The notes under the pieces: generated by a model
Told to the model about the DNA's origin: nothing
What the model saw: the letters and a program-made list of their open reading frames with translations, nothing else
The model's database searches: none
Source: Brevibacterium sp. S111
Lineage (GTDB): Bacteria; Actinomycetota; Actinomycetes; Actinomycetales; Brevibacteriaceae
Assembly (NCBI RefSeq): GCF_004745075.1
Contig: NZ_RHFH01000003.1
Span: forward strand, 186,001 to 250,000
Direction of reading: 5' to 3'
DNA length: 64,000 nt
Program-made: the position numbers and the translations under genes
In this document: positions 59,616-64,000 of the stretch, piece by piece
Layout of the letters: every line of letters starts with the position of its first letter
Position numbering within the stretch: position 1 is the first letter of the stretch

Positions 59616-60101
59616 ATGAGCCACGAACATGTGCGACAGCGGGCCGGGGAATCCGCTCCATTCCATTTCGACGACCGGTGGACGGTTGAAGCCGGGAGAG
59701 AGTCGGTGTGGGCGGTCCTGGAGGAAGTCGAAGCCTGGCCGCAGTGGTGGCCGGGCCTGGCCGGAGCACACTGGTTCGAGGACCGAATCATCCCCGGCAG
59801 CCGGGCCGACATCCAGGTGCGCACCCCGATCGGCATGTCGCTGTGCTTCACCATCGCCGCCGAACACGTCGACGCACCGAGGCGCATCAGTTTCAGCGCC
59901 CATGGTGATCTGCGCGGCGAAGGAGTGTGGACGCTGACGCCCCATGGCTCGTCCACGCACATCGATTCGCTGTGGTGTGTCACGACCACCCGCCCGGTCA
60001 TCCGTGCGCTGCGGCCGCTGTCCGGGCTCATGCACGCACTCGTGATGCGAGCCGGTGAACGCGGTCTCCGTCGACGACTGTCCGGACGTGCCTGTGCGTG
60101 A
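59616..60101 (+). CDS. SRPBCC family protein (polyketide cyclase/dehydrase-like)
   Basis: 161 residues. The START-like fold is seen in FDDRWTVEAGRESVWAVLEEVEAWPQWWPGLAGAHWF and a C-terminal helix with GLMHALVMRAGERGLRRRL. The family binds hydrophobic ligands; no specific role. The nearby divergent start of mug leaves only 14 bases for both promoters, so at least one transcript is probably leaderless or starts inside the other gene. Confidence 0.82.
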   Translation: MSHEHVRQRAGESAPFHFDDRWTVEAGRESVWAVLEEVEAWPQWWPGLAGAHWFEDRIIPGSRADIQVRTPIGMSLCFTIAAEHVDAPRRISFSAHGDLRGEGVWTLTPHGSSTHIDSLWCVTTTRPVIRALRPLSGLMHALVMRAGERGLRRRLSGRACA

Positions 60102-60147
60102 CTCAGGAGTGCCTGACGCGGGTGCGCCTGACTCGGGTGCGTCTGGC

Positions 60148-62409
<2,262 letters not shown>

Positions 62410-62470
62410 ATCGGGCTCCTCTTCGAAGTGATGATGGTCGGGGCTGAACAGGTGGCGGGTGAACACGGCA

Positions 62471-63598
62471 TCAGGCATTCGACACCGGCGCCGCCTCGGA
62501 GAAACGATGTGGGGAGACGGAATCGAGGGCACCGTCGGGCAACCAGTCCGGGGAGATCCCGAGGGCGAGCTCGGCCCCCAACCGTCCGCCGAGAGGGGCG
62601 AGCAGAATTCCGTGACGGAAGTACCCGGTGCTCACGACACAGCCGTCGTCGGCACGGCCGATGAACGGCAGATCGTCGGGGGAGCCGGGGCGGGCCCGAG
62701 TCGTGACCTCGGTGATGTCACAGTCGAGGATGCCGGGGACGAGGCGCTGACCGTCCTGGAGCAGACGGTGCACAGCCCCGGCAGATGTGGCGGATCGACC
62801 GTCCTCACGGGAACTGGCCCCGAGCACGATCTCACCGTCCGGACGCGGAACGAGGTAGACGGCCCGACCGTTGACCAAACCACGGATGGTGCGAGTGAGC
62901 AGGGGAGTGTGCTCGGCCTGGGTCCGTAACCGGAGCACATCACCCCACACCTGTCGCACGGGCAGGACCGGAGCACCGGTGATCGATGCGCTGCCGGTGC
63001 TCAGCACCACCTGGTCGGCCTCGAGACTGCGCCCGTCGGCCAGTCTGACTCCGATGGTCGTCTCGCCACGGCGAACCACCTCGGTGACTGTTTCTCGGAC
63101 AAGCGTCTCCGTGGTCATCGACAGCAGCGCCGCGCTCAGTCGCCGGGGATCGACCGACCAGTCGTCGGGGATGTCCACGGCGCCGATGATCGAGGGGGCC
63201 AGAGAGGGCTCGACCGCCCGGGCCTTCGACCCGGAGATGAGTTCGGTGGTGAACCCGGCTGCTGACTGGGCCCCGCGCAGTTCCCGCAGGGTCTGCAGAT
63301 CGGCCCGGTCGCCGGCGCACACGAGAGTCCCGGTGGAATTGAGCCCCAGCTCGGCTCCCGTTGCGCTCGCCACCTCGGCAGTGAACCCGGGGTACAACTC
63401 ACCGGATGATCGCATCAGCGGATACAGGGGAGTCTGACCCCACACCACTTCGGCGGCCGGGGCGATCATCCCCGCCGCGGCATGGGAGGCTCCCTGGGCG
63501 GGGGTGGGATCGATGATGGTGACGACTGCACCGAGGCGGCGCAGATGCCAAGCCGTGGCCAGGCCGATGATTCCGGCGCCGACGACGATGACGTGCAT
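62471..63598 (-). CDS. thiO: Glycine oxidase ThiO
   Basis: 375 residues. N-terminal FAD motif VIVVGAGIIGLATAWHLRRLG, a DAO-family body and C-terminal GYFRHGILLAPLGG. It oxidises glycine to the imine used for thiazole formation. GGAGGGAG, part of the TPP riboswitch 3' strand, is the ribosome site five bases before the ATG at 63598, so ligand binding could sequester it. First gene of the thi operon. Confidence 0.93.
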   Translation of the reverse strand: MHVIVVGAGIIGLATAWHLRRLGAVVTIIDPTPAQGASHAAAGMIAPAAEVVWGQTPLYPLMRSSGELYPGFTAEVASATGAELGLNSTGTLVCAGDRADLQTLRELRGAQSAAGFTTELISGSKARAVEPSLAPSIIGAVDIPDDWSVDPRRLSAALLSMTTETLVRETVTEVVRRGETTIGVRLADGRSLEADQVVLSTGSASITGAPVLPVRQVWGDVLRLRTQAEHTPLLTRTIRGLVNGRAVYLVPRPDGEIVLGASSREDGRSATSAGAVHRLLQDGQRLVPGILDCDITEVTTRARPGSPDDLPFIGRADDGCVVSTGYFRHGILLAPLGGRLGAELALGISPDWLPDGALDSVSPHRFSEAAPVSNA

Positions 63599-63601
63599 GG
63601 A

Positions 63602-63684
63602 TTCTCCCTCCGGCGGCATAACCCGCATCAGGTCTGACGGTCGGCTCTTACGCCCTCTCAGCCTCGTTGGGAGGCTCCCGCGAA
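63602..63684 (-). ncRNA. TPP riboswitch (THI element) upstream of thiO
   Basis: Reading the minus strand: GGGAGCC start, GGCUGAGAGGG (pyrimidine-sensor loop, from about 63666 down), ACCUGAUGCGGGUUAUGCC (pyrophosphate sensor) and a closing GGAGGGA next to the thiO ATG. These are the conserved THI-box segments in the right order. The 3' closing strand contains the thiO ribosome site, so control is probably at translation initiation. Confidence 0.93.
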
Positions 63685-63696
63685 CTCCTCTACTCT

Positions 63697-64000
63697 ATGA
63701 CCATGACCACAGATATTCCACCGCGCACCGAAAGGCCCGGAACACTGCGGGCCCGACGGGAAGCCCAGTTGGCAGATTCCACGCTCTACCTGTGCACCGA
63801 TGCCAGAGGCGACGAAGGGGATCTGCCCGACTTCCTTCGGGCCGCCTATGCCGGGGGAGTCGACATCATCCAACTTCGCGACAAGACCCTTGAGGCCAAA
63901 GCCGAGATCGCCGCCCTCGAAGTGCTGCGCGACATCGCCGCCGAACACGGAAAACTCTTCTCTGTCAATGACCGTGCCGATGTCGCACTCCTCACCGGAG
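63697..64000 (+). CDS. thiE: Thiamine phosphate synthase ThiE (5' part; runs off window)
   Basis: About 101 residues visible. [11 protein letters not shown] and [20 protein letters not shown], then [14 protein letters not shown], are the first strands of the ThiE barrel; it couples HMP-PP with thiazole phosphate. ATG 63697 or 63703. No ribosome site lies at usual distance, so the message may be leaderless. Divergent from thiO; the promoter for the riboswitch transcript probably lies within these first codons. Confidence 0.92.
   Translation, partial: MTMTTDIPPRTERPGTLRARREAQLADSTLYLCTDARGDEGDLPDFLRAAYAGGVDIIQLRDKTLEAKAEIAALEVLRDIAAEHGKLFSVNDRADVALLTG

Overview
This window is high-GC DNA from an actinomycete. 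Three things point there: a WhiB1-type protein, mycothiol metabolism (Mca), and gene order very close to two Mycobacterium tuberculosis neighbourhoods as I remember them (pdtaS-whiB1, and greA-DUF4307-mca-Rv1083-hemolysin III-Z-prenyl synthase-phoH2-fumC-glpX-DUF4245-xseB-xseA-ispH-ychF). Protein style suggests Micrococcales, possibly Brevibacterium; that placement is inference. I saw no rRNA, tRNA or CRISPR array.

Layout. 1-25.8 kb is conserved core chromosome: the end of a PdtaS-like kinase, whiB1, a gamma-carbonic anhydrase, an LpdA-type flavoprotein, a DGPF/ECF42 sigma pair, a biotin carboxylase/BCCP subunit, maf, an SGNH hydrolase, an AI-2E-type exporter, greA, mca, uppS, phoH, fumC, a beta-carbonic anhydrase, glpX, xseAB, ispH, rmuC and ychF. 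25.8-33.8 kb is a foreign block downstream of ychF: two small orphan genes (one wrecked by deletion), a methyltransferase, a leftward chain of HTH protein, HUH/helicase Rep, MobC, relaxase and coiled-coil membrane protein linked by 4-nt or longer overlaps, and a large serine recombinase. It reads as an integrated mobilizable element. 33.8-35.5 kb (a VOC gene, higBA and a decapitated GNAT gene) is bounded by 33-nt near-identical direct repeats.

35.8-49.5 kb is a decaying accessory region with many small enzymes and several broken genes: a frameshifted NmrA-like gene beside its TetR regulator, a 3' copy of ytoQ, a TfoX stub, and a DHFR-family gene cut off at a palindrome beside an HxlR regulator. 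It also holds an ECF41 sigma gene with a recognisable promoter in front of a divergent DoxX-like gene.

49.5-55.3 kb holds a PfkB kinase and, divergently, a nucleoside hydrolase coupled to a complete ECF transporter (S, T and a fused double ATPase), probably a nucleoside or nucleobase salvage system. The fused ATPase appears to keep only one working composite ATP site. 55.3-60.1 kb carries small membrane proteins, an inactive-looking ArdC/ImmA-like protein, a PepSY lipoprotein, thymidine kinase and a Mug-type glycosylase. 60.1-64 kb is thiamine biosynthesis: thiO-thiS-thiG-thiF leftward behind a TPP riboswitch, and thiE divergent, running off the window.

Regulatory sites I could read directly include ECF42- and ECF41-type promoters, a terminator inside the greA leader, paired operators at higBA and at the TetR locus, and several terminators.
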